DNA of 64,000 nucleotides from Taibaiella koreensis (GTDB lineage: Bacteria > Bacteroidota > Bacteroidia > Chitinophagales > Chitinophagaceae), in NCBI RefSeq assembly GCF_003545715.1, contig NZ_QVNU01000005.1:372001-436000 (forward strand), read 5' to 3'. Position 1 is the stretch's first letter. Each line of letters opens with the position of its first letter. Below are positions 52,662 through 60,674 of the stretch, piece by piece. A program made the position numbers and the translations under genes. The notes under the pieces are model-generated. The model worked only from the letters and a program-made list of their open reading frames with translations. It ran no database searches and was not told the origin of the DNA.

Positions 52662-54440
52662 TTAATAGCAATATTTATTGGCTTCGATCAGCTTCGCAGC
52701 AATACTCCTGCGTGCTTCGGTCGTATTCAATTCGTCGGTCTTGGTAAAACGTTTCAGTCCCATCATCATCATCCTGCGCTCATCTCCATCGGCAAATGCA
52801 TTGAGCGCATTGCGACCCGCGGTATGGATGCGTTGCGCAGCATCGAAAATATAGACCTTTGCCATGGCTATCTTTTCTTTTGCCGCTTCTTCACCGGCGC
52901 TACCTGCAAGCTTTTCTACACGCAACAGTACCGACTCGCTTACATAGAGCTCGATCAGCATATCGGCCAGGTACAGGATCACTTCCTGCTCCTTGCTCAG
53001 GCTTTGCATAAGCTTCTGTACCGCGGCGCCTGCAGTCATCAGGATCGCCTTTTTAAATCCGGAAATATAGCTATGCTCTTTGGCAAAAAGGCCTTCTTCC
53101 TGCGCCCCGAAGTCGGGAATGCTCATCAGCTCGCCTGCCACTTTCTGTGCAGGGCCCATCAGGTCGAGCTCGCCTTTCATGGCACGTTTCAGCATCATAT
53201 CCACACTGAGCATGCGGTTGATCTCGTTGGTTCCTTCGAAAATACGGTTGATGCGTGCATCGCGGTAGGCACGATCCATAGGCGCTTCGGCGCTATAGCC
53301 CATGCCACCATATATCTGCACGCCTTCATCGGTTACATAATCCAGCACCTCCGAGGCATGCACTTTGATGATGGCCGCTTCAATGGCAAATTGCTCGGTG
53401 CCCTTCAGCTTGGCCTGCGCGGCGTCCATACCACCGGCAATGTAAGCATTGGTCGCATCTTCGATATTCTGGCTGGCGCGATATACGGCAGCTTCCGAGG
53501 CATAGGTACGAATAGCTTGTTCGGCAAGCTTGTATTTGATCGCGCCATACTTGGCAATAGGACGTCCGAATTGCTCCCGCTCGCCGGCATAATTGACGGC
53601 TTTGCTGATCACCTCTTTGGAAGCGCCGAGCGCCGCGCCACCCAGTTTGATACGGCCCAGGTTCAGGATATTGACAGCGATCTTAAAACCGTTCTCCCGG
53701 GTCGACAACAGATTTTCGACCGGCACCTTGCAATCGTTGAAGAATACCTGGCGGGTAGAGCTGCCCTTAATACCCATTTTATGCTCTTCGGGGTTGAACG
53801 ATATACCTTCAAAGCTTTTTTCGACGATGAAGGCGCTCAGATTCTTATCGTCGTCAATCTTGGCAAACACCGTAAAGATATCGGCAAAGCCGCCATTGGT
53901 GATCCACATTTTCTGTCCGTTGAGGATATAATGCTTGCCGTCGGCAGAAAGCGTGGCTTTGGTTTTGCCGGAATTGGCATCCGATCCGGCTCCGGGTTCG
54001 GTAAGACAATAGCAGCCCTTCCATTCGCCAGTAGCCAGCTTGCTCACATACTTCTTCTTCTGCTCTTCGTTGCCATAATAAAGGATAGGCAAGGTTCCGA
54101 TACCCGTATGGGCCGAAAGCGCCACGGCAAAGGAATGTCCTGCGCCCAGCACCTCAGTAGTGAGCATGGACGTCACGAAGTCTTTTCCTACACCATTGTA
54201 TTCTTCGGGTACACTCATGCCCAGCAAGCCCAGCTCACCGGCTTTGTCGAGGAGAGAAGGCATAAGGCCCTCTTCCTGCTCGTCGATGCGGTTAAGATTG
54301 GGATCGACATTTTGTTTCAGAAAATCGCGGCACATTTCCGCAATCATACGTTGTTCTTCGTTCCAGTCTTCGGGAATGAAGATATCTCCGGCTTTCGTGT
54401 CTTTGATCAGAAATTCGCCGCCTTTGATTGCTGCGTTCAT
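52662..54440 (-). CDS. fadE: Acyl-CoA dehydrogenase (FadE-like)
   Basis: 592 residues, near the 594 of Bacillus subtilis FadE. FAD-dependent oxidation of acyl-CoA to trans-2-enoyl-CoA, the first step of beta-oxidation. Visible: CLTEPGAGSDANSGKTKA (substrate/FAD loop), MWITNGGFADIFTVFAK, GGMGYSAEAPMDRAYRDARINRIFEGTNEIN with the candidate catalytic Glu in YSAEAP and the C-terminal FEGTNEI. A ~150-residue C-terminal helical extension follows, as in very-long-chain acyl-CoA dehydrogenases. Last cistron of fadN-fadA-fadE; a heptamer array stands only 4 bp upstream of its ATG. Confidence 0.94.
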   Translation of the reverse strand: MNAAIKGGEFLIKDTKAGDIFIPEDWNEEQRMIAEMCRDFLKQNVDPNLNRIDEQEEGLMPSLLDKAGELGLLGMSVPEEYNGVGKDFVTSMLTTEVLGAGHSFAVALSAHTGIGTLPILYYGNEEQKKKYVSKLATGEWKGCYCLTEPGAGSDANSGKTKATLSADGKHYILNGQKMWITNGGFADIFTVFAKIDDDKNLSAFIVEKSFEGISFNPEEHKMGIKGSSTRQVFFNDCKVPVENLLSTRENGFKIAVNILNLGRIKLGGAALGASKEVISKAVNYAGEREQFGRPIAKYGAIKYKLAEQAIRTYASEAAVYRASQNIEDATNAYIAGGMDAAQAKLKGTEQFAIEAAIIKVHASEVLDYVTDEGVQIYGGMGYSAEAPMDRAYRDARINRIFEGTNEINRMLSVDMMLKRAMKGELDLMGPAQKVAGELMSIPDFGAQEEGLFAKEHSYISGFKKAILMTAGAAVQKLMQSLSKEQEVILYLADMLIELYVSESVLLRVEKLAGSAGEEAAKEKIAMAKVYIFDAAQRIHTAGRNALNAFADGDERRMMMMGLKRFTKTDELNTTEARRSIAAKLIEANKYCY

Positions 54441-54444
54441 ATTA

Positions 54445-54496
54445 GTATTGAGATTTGGGTATTGGGTATTGAGATGTTACGTTGCCAATACCCAAA
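54445..54496. repeat. Left heptamer array of element A, with a 12-bp inverted repeat
   Basis: Five 7-bp units in plus orientation from 54445 to 54479: GTATTGA, GATTTGG, GTATTGG, GTATTGA, GATGTTA. In addition, TTTGGGTATTGG (54454-54465) is repeated in inverse as CCAATACCCAAA (54485-54496). Confidence 0.85.
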
Positions 54497-54513
54497 AGGT
54501 TTTAAAAATTATT

Positions 54514-54867
54514 TTAAGTCAATAAGCTTTGCTGAAGTCGGTAATTCATCTTCTGCAGATCATCCAGACGATCCAATAAAAGTGCTGACCGCTCTGTATC
54601 CAGTAGTTCCAGTCTTTGGGCAATAATAATCTGAGTTTGGAGTTCGTACGAAGAACCATTGGCGATAGCCAGAAAATGCTTAAAATCTCCATTTGTATTT
54701 CTACCCGCCCCTTCTGCAATATTTGAAGGAACAGAAACAGCTGATCTCCTGATTTGAGAAGTTAATCCGTAGGTTTCCTCTTTAGGAAAGTAAGCAGTGG
54801 CACCATACACTTGTGTCGCAAGATCAATGGCCTTGTGCCATATCTTCAAATCGCTGAGCTTATGCAT
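54514..54867 (-). CDS. Four-helix-bundle S23/IVS-type protein (element A)
   Basis: 117 residues of the S23 (23S rRNA intervening sequence) / Avd-like family: [45 protein letters not shown] and [16 protein letters not shown]. Known members sit in 23S rRNA insertions or, as Avd, in diversity-generating retroelements, where they form pentameric RNA/RT-binding barrels. There is no rRNA or reverse transcriptase here. The gene lies between fadA and fadE on their strand and is flanked by oppositely oriented heptamer arrays. The paralogue at 56228-56590 shares the order and most of the first 90 residues. Confidence 0.9.
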   Translation of the reverse strand: MHKLSDLKIWHKAIDLATQVYGATAYFPKEETYGLTSQIRRSAVSVPSNIAEGAGRNTNGDFKHFLAIANGSSYELQTQIIIAQRLELLDTERSALLLDRLDDLQKMNYRLQQSLLT

Positions 54868-54910
54868 ATTCTTACAATTTTAATTGCGAAAATTCACCTG
54901 ACGCTGGTAC

Positions 54911-54953
54911 TTATTACTTACTGCCTCAATACTCATTACTCACTACCCAATAC
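54911..54953. repeat. Right heptamer array of element A
   Basis: Units TTATTAC, TTACTGC, (one base), TCAATAC, TCATTAC, TCACTAC, CCAATAC on the plus strand, i.e. the reverse complement of the left array type. It lies between the S23 gene and the fadA stop. Confidence 0.82.
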
Positions 54954-54958
54954 TCAAG

Positions 54959-56137
54959 CTACATCATCTCAAATATCCCGGCGGCGCCCTGCCCGGTACC
55001 TACACACATGGTTACCATGCCATATTTCTTTTCGCGGCGCTTCAGCTCGTTCAATACTTGTACGGTAAGCTTGGCGCCGGTACAACCCAAAGGATGTCCC
55101 AGGGCAATAGCACCGCCATTAACATTAACGATCTCCGGATTCAGGCCCAGCTCCCTGATCACCGCCAGCGATTGCGAGGCAAATGCTTCGTTCAACTCGA
55201 TCAGGTCGATATCATCCTTCTTCATACCTGCTACCTTAAGGGCTTTAGGAATGGCTTCTATAGGACCGATACCCATGATGCGGGGCGGCACACCGGCGGA
55301 GGCATAGCTAACCATACGCGCTACCGGTGTGAGGTTATTTTCTTTCAGGAACTGCTCGCTGACCACCATCACAAAAGCCGCACCATCGCTGGTCTGCGAA
55401 GAATTGCCTGCGGTCACGCTGCCACCTGCGGCAAACACGGGCTTCAGCTTCGCCAGCGCTTCTGTTGAAGTATCGGCGCGCGGGCCTTCGTCGGTATCGA
55501 CCACGTACTCCCGGGTCTTTTTCTTACCGCAATTGGCGCCCACATAGGTTTCCTGTATAGTCACCGGCACGATCTGGTCTTTGAACTTCCCTTCGGCCAA
55601 TGCCTTCAGGGCCTTTTGATGAGAATGCAAGGCAAATTGATCCTGGTCTTCACGGCTTACTTTATATTCTTTGGCCACCTGTTCGGCAGTCAGGCCCATA
55701 TTCCAGTAATAATCGGGATGTGCCAGGGCTGTATCGGCATCGGGTACCACCCGCCATCCCCCCATGGGAATAAGGCTCATGCTTTCGGAACCGCCGGCAA
55801 TAATACAATGTGCCAACCCACTATGGATCTTGGCTGCAGCGATAGCGATCGTTTCGAGTCCCGAGGCGCAGTAGCGGTTCACAGTCACGGCCGATACTTT
55901 GTCGGTATCGAAGCTCATGAGGGATACAAAACGGGCGAAGTTGAGCCCTTGCTCCGCTTCCGGCATGGCATTGCCTACGATAAGGTCGTCGACCTGTTCG
56001 GCTCTCACCTGCGGTACCGAGGCCATCAGGTGTTTGATCACGTCAGCAGCCAGTACATCGGGGCGGGTGAAACGGAAGCCTCCGCGGGGCGCTTTGCCCA
56101 CGGCTGTCCTGAAGCCGGTTACGATATATGCGTTCAT
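54959..56137 (-). CDS. fadA: Acetyl-CoA C-acyltransferase (thiolase)
   Basis: 392 residues, like B. subtilis FadA (391). Thiolytic cleavage of 3-oxoacyl-CoA, the last step of beta-oxidation. Nucleophile Cys90 in [27 protein letters not shown] with the His, and the second Cys in [10 protein letters not shown] near the C-terminus are all present. Middle cistron of the set, between two S23 elements. Its ATG (56135-56137) stands 8 bp from a TTAGAYR heptamer array. Confidence 0.96.
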   Translation of the reverse strand: MNAYIVTGFRTAVGKAPRGGFRFTRPDVLAADVIKHLMASVPQVRAEQVDDLIVGNAMPEAEQGLNFARFVSLMSFDTDKVSAVTVNRYCASGLETIAIAAAKIHSGLAHCIIAGGSESMSLIPMGGWRVVPDADTALAHPDYYWNMGLTAEQVAKEYKVSREDQDQFALHSHQKALKALAEGKFKDQIVPVTIQETYVGANCGKKKTREYVVDTDEGPRADTSTEALAKLKPVFAAGGSVTAGNSSQTSDGAAFVMVVSEQFLKENNLTPVARMVSYASAGVPPRIMGIGPIEAIPKALKVAGMKKDDIDLIELNEAFASQSLAVIRELGLNPEIVNVNGGAIALGHPLGCTGAKLTVQVLNELKRREKKYGMVTMCVGTGQGAAGIFEMM

Positions 56138-56145
56138 TTGATTTT

Positions 56146-56187
56146 TTAGATGTTAGATGTTAGACATTAGATATTAGACATTGGGAT
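56146..56187. repeat. Left heptamer array of element B
   Basis: Six contiguous 7-bp units in plus orientation: TTAGATG, TTAGATG, TTAGACA, TTAGATA, TTAGACA, TTGGGAT. Confidence 0.85.
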
Positions 56188-56227
56188 CGTATTGTCCTGT
56201 CTCCTTCCGTCTTTTCTTTTTACGATG

Positions 56228-56590
56228 TTATAGCGTTCTGTTCTTGATATTTTCCTTGAAGGCATAAGTCATTTTTAGCAGTTCATTGATATTGTGTGTC
56301 AGATATTCAGATTGCTCGGCGTTGATCAGATGTAACTTCTCTGAAATAATAACCTGCGTTTGCAGCTCATAAGCCGATCCGGTCGCTATACCGAGAAAGT
56401 GTATGAATTCTTTATTTGAATTTCGACCGGCGCCTTCCGCGATATTAGAGGGAATAGAAGCAGATGACCGCCTTATCTGAGCAGTAAGCCCATAAGTCTC
56501 TGTTGGCGGGAAATGGGCCGTCGCCTTATACACATCTACGCATATGTCGATAGCCTTGTTCCAGATTTTCATATCCCCGAGTTTATGCAT
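56228..56590 (-). CDS. Four-helix-bundle S23/IVS-type protein (element B)
   Basis: 120 residues, same family and layout as the element A protein: [61 protein letters not shown]. The two differ mostly after residue ~90. It lies between fadN and fadA on their strand, again within inverted heptamer arrays, here of the TTAGAYR type instead of GTATTRR. Function unknown; by family it may bind structured RNA. Confidence 0.9.
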   Translation of the reverse strand: MHKLGDMKIWNKAIDICVDVYKATAHFPPTETYGLTAQIRRSSASIPSNIAEGAGRNSNKEFIHFLGIATGSAYELQTQVIISEKLHLINAEQSEYLTHNINELLKMTYAFKENIKNRTL

Positions 56591-56650
56591 AACATTTTGT
56601 TTTAAAAAGATGAATACCGTTTATACAGGCACATCAAAAGGTTATGGTTT

Positions 56651-56706
56651 TATCTGGTATCTAATGTCTAGCATCTAATATCTAACGTCTGATAACTAAT
56701 TTCTAA
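56651..56706. repeat. Right heptamer array of element B, running into the fadN 3' end
   Basis: Eight contiguous units on the plus strand (TATCTGG, TATCTAA, TGTCTAG, CATCTAA, TATCTAA, CGTCTGA, TAACTAA, TTTCTAA), the reverse complement of the left array. The array covers the fadN stop codon (56696-56698), and the last codons of fadN (Leu-Arg-Asn) are encoded by array units. Confidence 0.85.
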
Positions 56707-59074
56707 GTACTTTTCCGCCGTTCAGAATAGACTGTATCCTTTCCAGGGTTTTCTTTTCGGTCGTCAGGCTCAGGAAGGCTTCGCGCTCCAGGTCGAGCAG
56801 GTATTGCTCGCTCACCTCAGTGGGCTGGGAAAGGTCCCCGCCGGCCAGCACATAGCCCAGCTTCTGCGATATCTTTACATCGTGCTCGCTGATATAATTG
56901 CCGGTAAACATGGAGTTGGCGCCCAGGTAAGCCAGGCCCAGCGCCTGCTTGCCCAGCACTTTAATATCCTTGCGGTGTGCAGGCTGCACATAGCCGGCGT
57001 TAGCCATTTCCAGGCATTCGGCCTTGGCCTCGGCCAGCAACCGGTTGCGTGAGATCACTACCTTATCCAGGCCTCTACGCAGGTAGCCCAATTCAAAGGC
57101 TTCTTCTGCCGAGGTCGATACCTTGGCCTGACCTATGGTAAGGAAACGGTCGCGATAGGTATTGAGCGCTACATCGCCTTCATGCAGAGAATCGGAGAGC
57201 CGTACAGCAAACTCCTTGGAGCCACCCCCGCCCGGTATCAGTCCTACACCAAACTCCACCAGGCCGATATAGGCTTCGGCATGCGCCACTACCTTATCGG
57301 CATGCAGGCACATTTCACAGCCGCCGCCTAATGCCATATTGTGCGGAGCCACTACTACGGGTATAGCAGAATAGCGGACACGCATCATGGTATTCTGAAA
57401 CTGGCGTATAGCAAAGTCCAGCTCATCGTATTCCTGCTCTACAGCCATCATGAAGATCATGCCCACATTGGCGCCGGCGCTGAAATTGCCGCCTTCGTTG
57501 GAGATCACCAGGCCTTTGTATTCTTTCTCAGCCAGGTCTATCGCCTTGTTGATACCTTCCAGCACCTCACCGCCGATACTGTTCATCTTGGTATGGAATT
57601 CCAGGTTCAGGATACCATCGCCGATGTCGGTGATTGTAGTGCCGCTGTTCTTCCATACCGTCTTGCTTTCGCGTATGTTCTCCAGCAATATAAATTCTTC
57701 GGTGCCCGGAATGACTTGGTATGATTTTGTAGGAATATCGTAATACAGGCGATGGCCATTCTCTATCTTGTAGAACGTAGTGTTTCCTGCCGACAGCATA
57801 TCGTATACCCACTGTGCAGGCTTATTGCCGGCCTCTTCCATTGCTTTTATGGTAGCTTCAACGCCCAGTGCATCCCAGGTATCGAAGGGTCCGAGCTCCC
57901 AGCCGTAACCGGCCTTAATAGCATCGTCGATCTTGTACAGCTCGTCGGAGATCTCGGGTATACGGTGGCTGGAATAAGCAAAAAGCGGGAACAGTGTGGC
58001 GCGGTAAAAATCACCGGCCTTATCTTTTGCGGCGATGAGCATGCGCAACCGCTGCCGCAGGTCGTCGACAGGTTTGGTGGCTTCCAGCACGGCAAACTTC
58101 ACTTTCTGGGAAGGTTTATATTCCAGGGTCTTCAGATCCAGTGCATGGATCTCGCTTTTGCCACCCTCCCCTCTTACTTTTTTAAAGAAACCTTGCTCGG
58201 TCTTGCTACCCAGCCATTTGTTCTCAATCATTTTGTTGACGAAGGCCGGTACTTTCAGCATCCCTTTTGCTTCGTCATCCGGTACATTTTCTACCAGGCT
58301 GTTGGCTACCAGGGCCAGCGTGTCGATTCCCACCACATCGGCGGTACGGAAGGTGGCCGATTTGGGACGGCCCACTACGGGCCCCGTTAGCTTGTCTACC
58401 TCTTCAACGGTCATCCCGGTCTTTTCCACATATTGCAACAGGCTCATCATGCTGAAGACCCCGATACGGTTGCCAATGAACGCTGGCGTATCCTTGGCCT
58501 GCACGGTCGTCTTACCGAGGAATTTTTCACCGTAATGCATCAGGAAACTGATCACTTCCTTATTCGTGTCGGTAGTGGGAATGATCTCGAGCAGCCTGAG
58601 ATAACGCGGCGGATTAAAGAAGTGCGTTCCACAAAAGTGCTTCCTGAAATCTTCGCTGCGGCCTTCGGCCATCAGGTGTATCGGAATACCGGAAGTATTG
58701 GAAGTAATGAGCGAGCCCGGCTTGCGGTACTGCTCTACATTGGCAAACACCTTCTTTTTGATGTCGAGCCTTTCGATCACCACCTCGATCACCCAATCGC
58801 AGTCCTTAATGCGGGGCAGATCGTCGTCCAGGTTACCGGTGCTTATTCTTTTCGCAAAGGATTTGCTATAGATGGGCGAAGGGTTGGATTTAAGGGCGAA
58901 GGCCAGCGCATCGTTCACGATCTTGTTGCGGGCCTTGCCATCGCCTTCGGGCGCATCTTTGGGTACAATGTCCAGCAGCAATACCTCCAGTCCTATATTG
59001 GCGAAATGGCAGGCAATACGACTGCCCATTACCCCGGACCCCAGCACGGCTACTTTTTTAATGATCCGATTCAT
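56696..59074 (-). CDS. fadN: 3-hydroxyacyl-CoA dehydrogenase / enoyl-CoA hydratase (FadN type)
   Basis: 792 residues, close to B. subtilis FadN (789). The order is dehydrogenase first and hydratase last: Rossmann GSGVMGSRIACHFA (12-25), 3-hydroxyacyl-CoA dehydrogenase parts to ~400 (HFFNPPRYLRLLEI, GNRIGVFSM), then an enoyl-CoA hydratase/isomerase fold with GGNFSAGANV and ALGGGCEM (oxyanion/CoA loops). It carries out the two middle steps of beta-oxidation. The stop codon falls inside a heptamer array, so the original C-terminus may have been changed slightly. First cistron after the TetR gene. Confidence 0.95.
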   Translation of the reverse strand: MNRIIKKVAVLGSGVMGSRIACHFANIGLEVLLLDIVPKDAPEGDGKARNKIVNDALAFALKSNPSPIYSKSFAKRISTGNLDDDLPRIKDCDWVIEVVIERLDIKKKVFANVEQYRKPGSLITSNTSGIPIHLMAEGRSEDFRKHFCGTHFFNPPRYLRLLEIIPTTDTNKEVISFLMHYGEKFLGKTTVQAKDTPAFIGNRIGVFSMMSLLQYVEKTGMTVEEVDKLTGPVVGRPKSATFRTADVVGIDTLALVANSLVENVPDDEAKGMLKVPAFVNKMIENKWLGSKTEQGFFKKVRGEGGKSEIHALDLKTLEYKPSQKVKFAVLEATKPVDDLRQRLRMLIAAKDKAGDFYRATLFPLFAYSSHRIPEISDELYKIDDAIKAGYGWELGPFDTWDALGVEATIKAMEEAGNKPAQWVYDMLSAGNTTFYKIENGHRLYYDIPTKSYQVIPGTEEFILLENIRESKTVWKNSGTTITDIGDGILNLEFHTKMNSIGGEVLEGINKAIDLAEKEYKGLVISNEGGNFSAGANVGMIFMMAVEQEYDELDFAIRQFQNTMMRVRYSAIPVVVAPHNMALGGGCEMCLHADKVVAHAEAYIGLVEFGVGLIPGGGGSKEFAVRLSDSLHEGDVALNTYRDRFLTIGQAKVSTSAEEAFELGYLRRGLDKVVISRNRLLAEAKAECLEMANAGYVQPAHRKDIKVLGKQALGLAYLGANSMFTGNYISEHDVKISQKLGYVLAGGDLSQPTEVSEQYLLDLEREAFLSLTTEKKTLERIQSILNGGKVLRN

Positions 59075-59085
59075 TTGAGATTTAA

Positions 59086-59183
59086 GTATTAAGAGTCAGG
59101 TATTAAGTATTAAGTATTAGGTATTAAGTATTGGGTATTGGGTATTGAGTATTGGGTATTGAGTATTAAGTATTGGGTATTGG
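59086..59183. repeat. Fourteen-unit GTATTRR heptamer array (left arm of empty element C)
   Basis: Exactly 98 bp of contiguous 7-bp units in plus orientation, 11 bp upstream of the fadN ATG. Thirteen units are GTATTAA, GTATTAG, GTATTGG or GTATTGA; the second unit is GAGTCAG. Confidence 0.9.
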
Positions 59184-59194
59184 AATTTAGAATT

Positions 59195-59236
59195 TGGATA
59201 CATAGTACTTGAGACCTGATACATAGTACTTGATAC
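59195..59236. repeat. Six-unit inverted heptamer array (right arm of empty element C)
   Basis: Contiguous units TGGATAC, ATAGTAC, TTGAGAC, CTGATAC, ATAGTAC, TTGATAC (42 bp), reading GTATCAA/GTACTAT on the minus strand, opposite to the neighbour array 11 bp away. It also contains a 16-bp direct repeat (59197-59212 and 59218-59233). Confidence 0.8.
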
Positions 59237-59244
59237 CCGCTCCA

Positions 59245-59805
59245 TCACACACTGATCGCCTGCCATACTGCTTCGTGGAACTTTTGCTTGGCGCCTTTCT
59301 TATTCAGATCGGTCTTGTGCGCCAGGTGCAGCTTAATGATCGTATTCATGGGTCCATGGATCAGAGCTAACAAAATGGCATCGGGAATGTTCCGGATCAC
59401 ACCTTGCTTTTTTCCCTCCCGCATCATCTTATAAATGGGCAGGAGCAGGGTAAAATTTTCATCCTGGTTTTCTTTGAATAAAAAAGGGGCATAGGTGTAT
59501 TGCTCAATAAAACTGAAATTGTCCGGCTCAGCCAGATAGAAGTCTATCGCCAGATCGATCATATTGAAGAAATTGGCCTTTACCGGCTTGCCATCGTCGT
59601 AGCCCTCGAGCACATTCTGGTTAAACTCATTCACGATCATGCCATACAATGCATTGATCAGGTCTTCCTTTCCTTTAAAGTACAGGTAAATGGTTCCGGC
59701 TGCTACGCCGGCTTCCTGCGCAATCTTTTTCATGTTCAGGTGATAGAATCCTTCACGGTTGACCAGCTTCAATACACTTTTGAGAATGGCCTGCTTTTTG
59801 TCCAT
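59245..59805 (-). CDS. TetR/AcrR-family regulator, probable fatty-acid repressor
   Basis: 186 residues. The N-terminal helix-turn-helix reads KKIAQEAGVAAGTIYLYFKGKEDLINALY (26-54 in part), the standard TetR form; the C-terminal half is a helical ligand/dimer domain. It is the first gene of the strand leading into fadN-fadA-fadE, in the same place as FadR-type TetR regulators that leave DNA when bound to long-chain acyl-CoA. A palindrome AATGAACGTTCATT lies 24 bp upstream of the ATG and would give autoregulation. Ligand is inferred from context only. Confidence 0.9.
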   Translation of the reverse strand: MDKKQAILKSVLKLVNREGFYHLNMKKIAQEAGVAAGTIYLYFKGKEDLINALYGMIVNEFNQNVLEGYDDGKPVKANFFNMIDLAIDFYLAEPDNFSFIEQYTYAPFLFKENQDENFTLLLPIYKMMREGKKQGVIRNIPDAILLALIHGPMNTIIKLHLAHKTDLNKKGAKQKFHEAVWQAISV

Positions 59806-59827
59806 ACAACAATATTAAGCAAAAAAA

Positions 59828-59846
59828 TGAATGAACGTTCATTTTT
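59828..59846. promoter_or_regulatory. Probable TetR/FadR-type operator
   Basis: Perfect 14-bp palindrome AATGAACGTTCATT (59830-59843), extended to TGAATGAACGTTCATTTT, similar to TGAATGA-type operators of FadR TetR repressors. It sits upstream of the TetR start codon. Confidence 0.6.
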
Positions 59847-59953
59847 GAAAAAAAAGAGTAAGCTGGTACTCACCGGCCCTTAACCGGTCGCTAACCAAGG
59901 CCGCGGCCCTGTTTTCAGCAACCGTTAATGTGCAAAACTTCTTAACGTTTCAT

Positions 59954-59984
59954 TTGATTTTTATGGCGACTATAAATACTTTCG
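59954..59984 (+). promoter_or_regulatory. Promoter of the 184-aa membrane protein
   Basis: TTG (59954-59956), 20-bp spacer and TACTTTCG (59977-59984), one mismatch from TAnnTTTG; 34 bp before ATG 60019. Confidence 0.5.
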
Positions 59985-60018
59985 CCACTGTAACCCTTCA
60001 TCTTTTATACGCATTGTC

Positions 60019-60573
60019 ATGAAACCGCTCAATTTGCAGGAAGACCTGATCCGGGATTTCCAGGAACAGAAAAAGACCGTTAAGGAACAGGTGGCGCTCA
60101 TTGATCCCATGGCCACATCGCTGCGCAAGCCGGCCGCCAAACGCCTGTTCCATACCGGCATCATCGTCTTCATGGAGATCCTTTGCTGGCTGCTCGTATT
60201 GGGCTGCATCGCCTTCGTGCTCTTTGCCGATAAGCTTTATCCTTTTTATTACCTCAGCCAGCTGCAACACGATACTGCATTGGGCGAACGCTATAAGCCG
60301 GAAGACCTGAAGGCGCTGCACTGGATGGTGAGGGGAGCCGGCCTGGTCCTCGCGCTGCTCCTGCTCATAGTCGCCCGCATGCTGGCGGCCATCCGCCTCA
60401 AGAACAGCATCCTGCACATTGCCGGGAAAAATATGAAGCAACTGGTGGAGCAGCTGCTGAAACGGAAGGCAGCCATGGAGAATATGGAGCAGAAGTATCC
60501 TTCCGAGTTACCTCAGAACGACGATGCCGTCGTGATCCAGGTACAGAAACCGCACAATGATATTCTCCTTTAA
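60019..60573 (+). CDS. Two-segment membrane protein, 184 aa
   Basis: A cytoplasmic-looking N-terminus (1-43, charged) is followed by a membrane segment at ~47-69, a loop of ~40 residues, and a second segment at ~104-122, then a helical tail with basic and acidic patches (MEQKYPSELPQNDDAV). The sequence is not recognised. It stands alone upstream of the PNP gene, with 101 bp between. Confidence 0.7.
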   Translation: MKPLNLQEDLIRDFQEQKKTVKEQVALIDPMATSLRKPAAKRLFHTGIIVFMEILCWLLVLGCIAFVLFADKLYPFYYLSQLQHDTALGERYKPEDLKALHWMVRGAGLVLALLLLIVARMLAAIRLKNSILHIAGKNMKQLVEQLLKRKAAMENMEQKYPSELPQNDDAVVIQVQKPHNDILL

Positions 60574-60635
60574 GCCGTCCAATAAGAGCAAAAGGTTAAT
60601 ATTCGCGGCAACGGTATTTCATATGGATTTAAAAT

Positions 60636-60643
60636 TATCTTTG
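60636..60643 (+). promoter_or_regulatory. Candidate -7 element of the PNP gene
   Basis: TATCTTTG, an exact TAnnTTTG match, 31 bp before ATG 60675; the -33 region has no clear TTG. Confidence 0.45.
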
Positions 60644-60674
60644 CAGCCATTTTTTAAAAAAACCGTATCCTTCA

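Noticed and set aside
52638-54626. 662-codon open frame antisense to fadE
   Set aside because: It lies wholly opposite a well-conserved acyl-CoA dehydrogenase gene and its translation shows no domain; a codon-bias shadow.
54514-56590. Diversity-generating retroelement (Avd-like gene)
   Set aside because: S23 proteins resemble Avd, but no reverse transcriptase, template repeat or variable repeat is in the window.
59086-59236. CRISPR-like array
   Set aside because: Units are 7 bp and contiguous without spacers; no cas gene is near.
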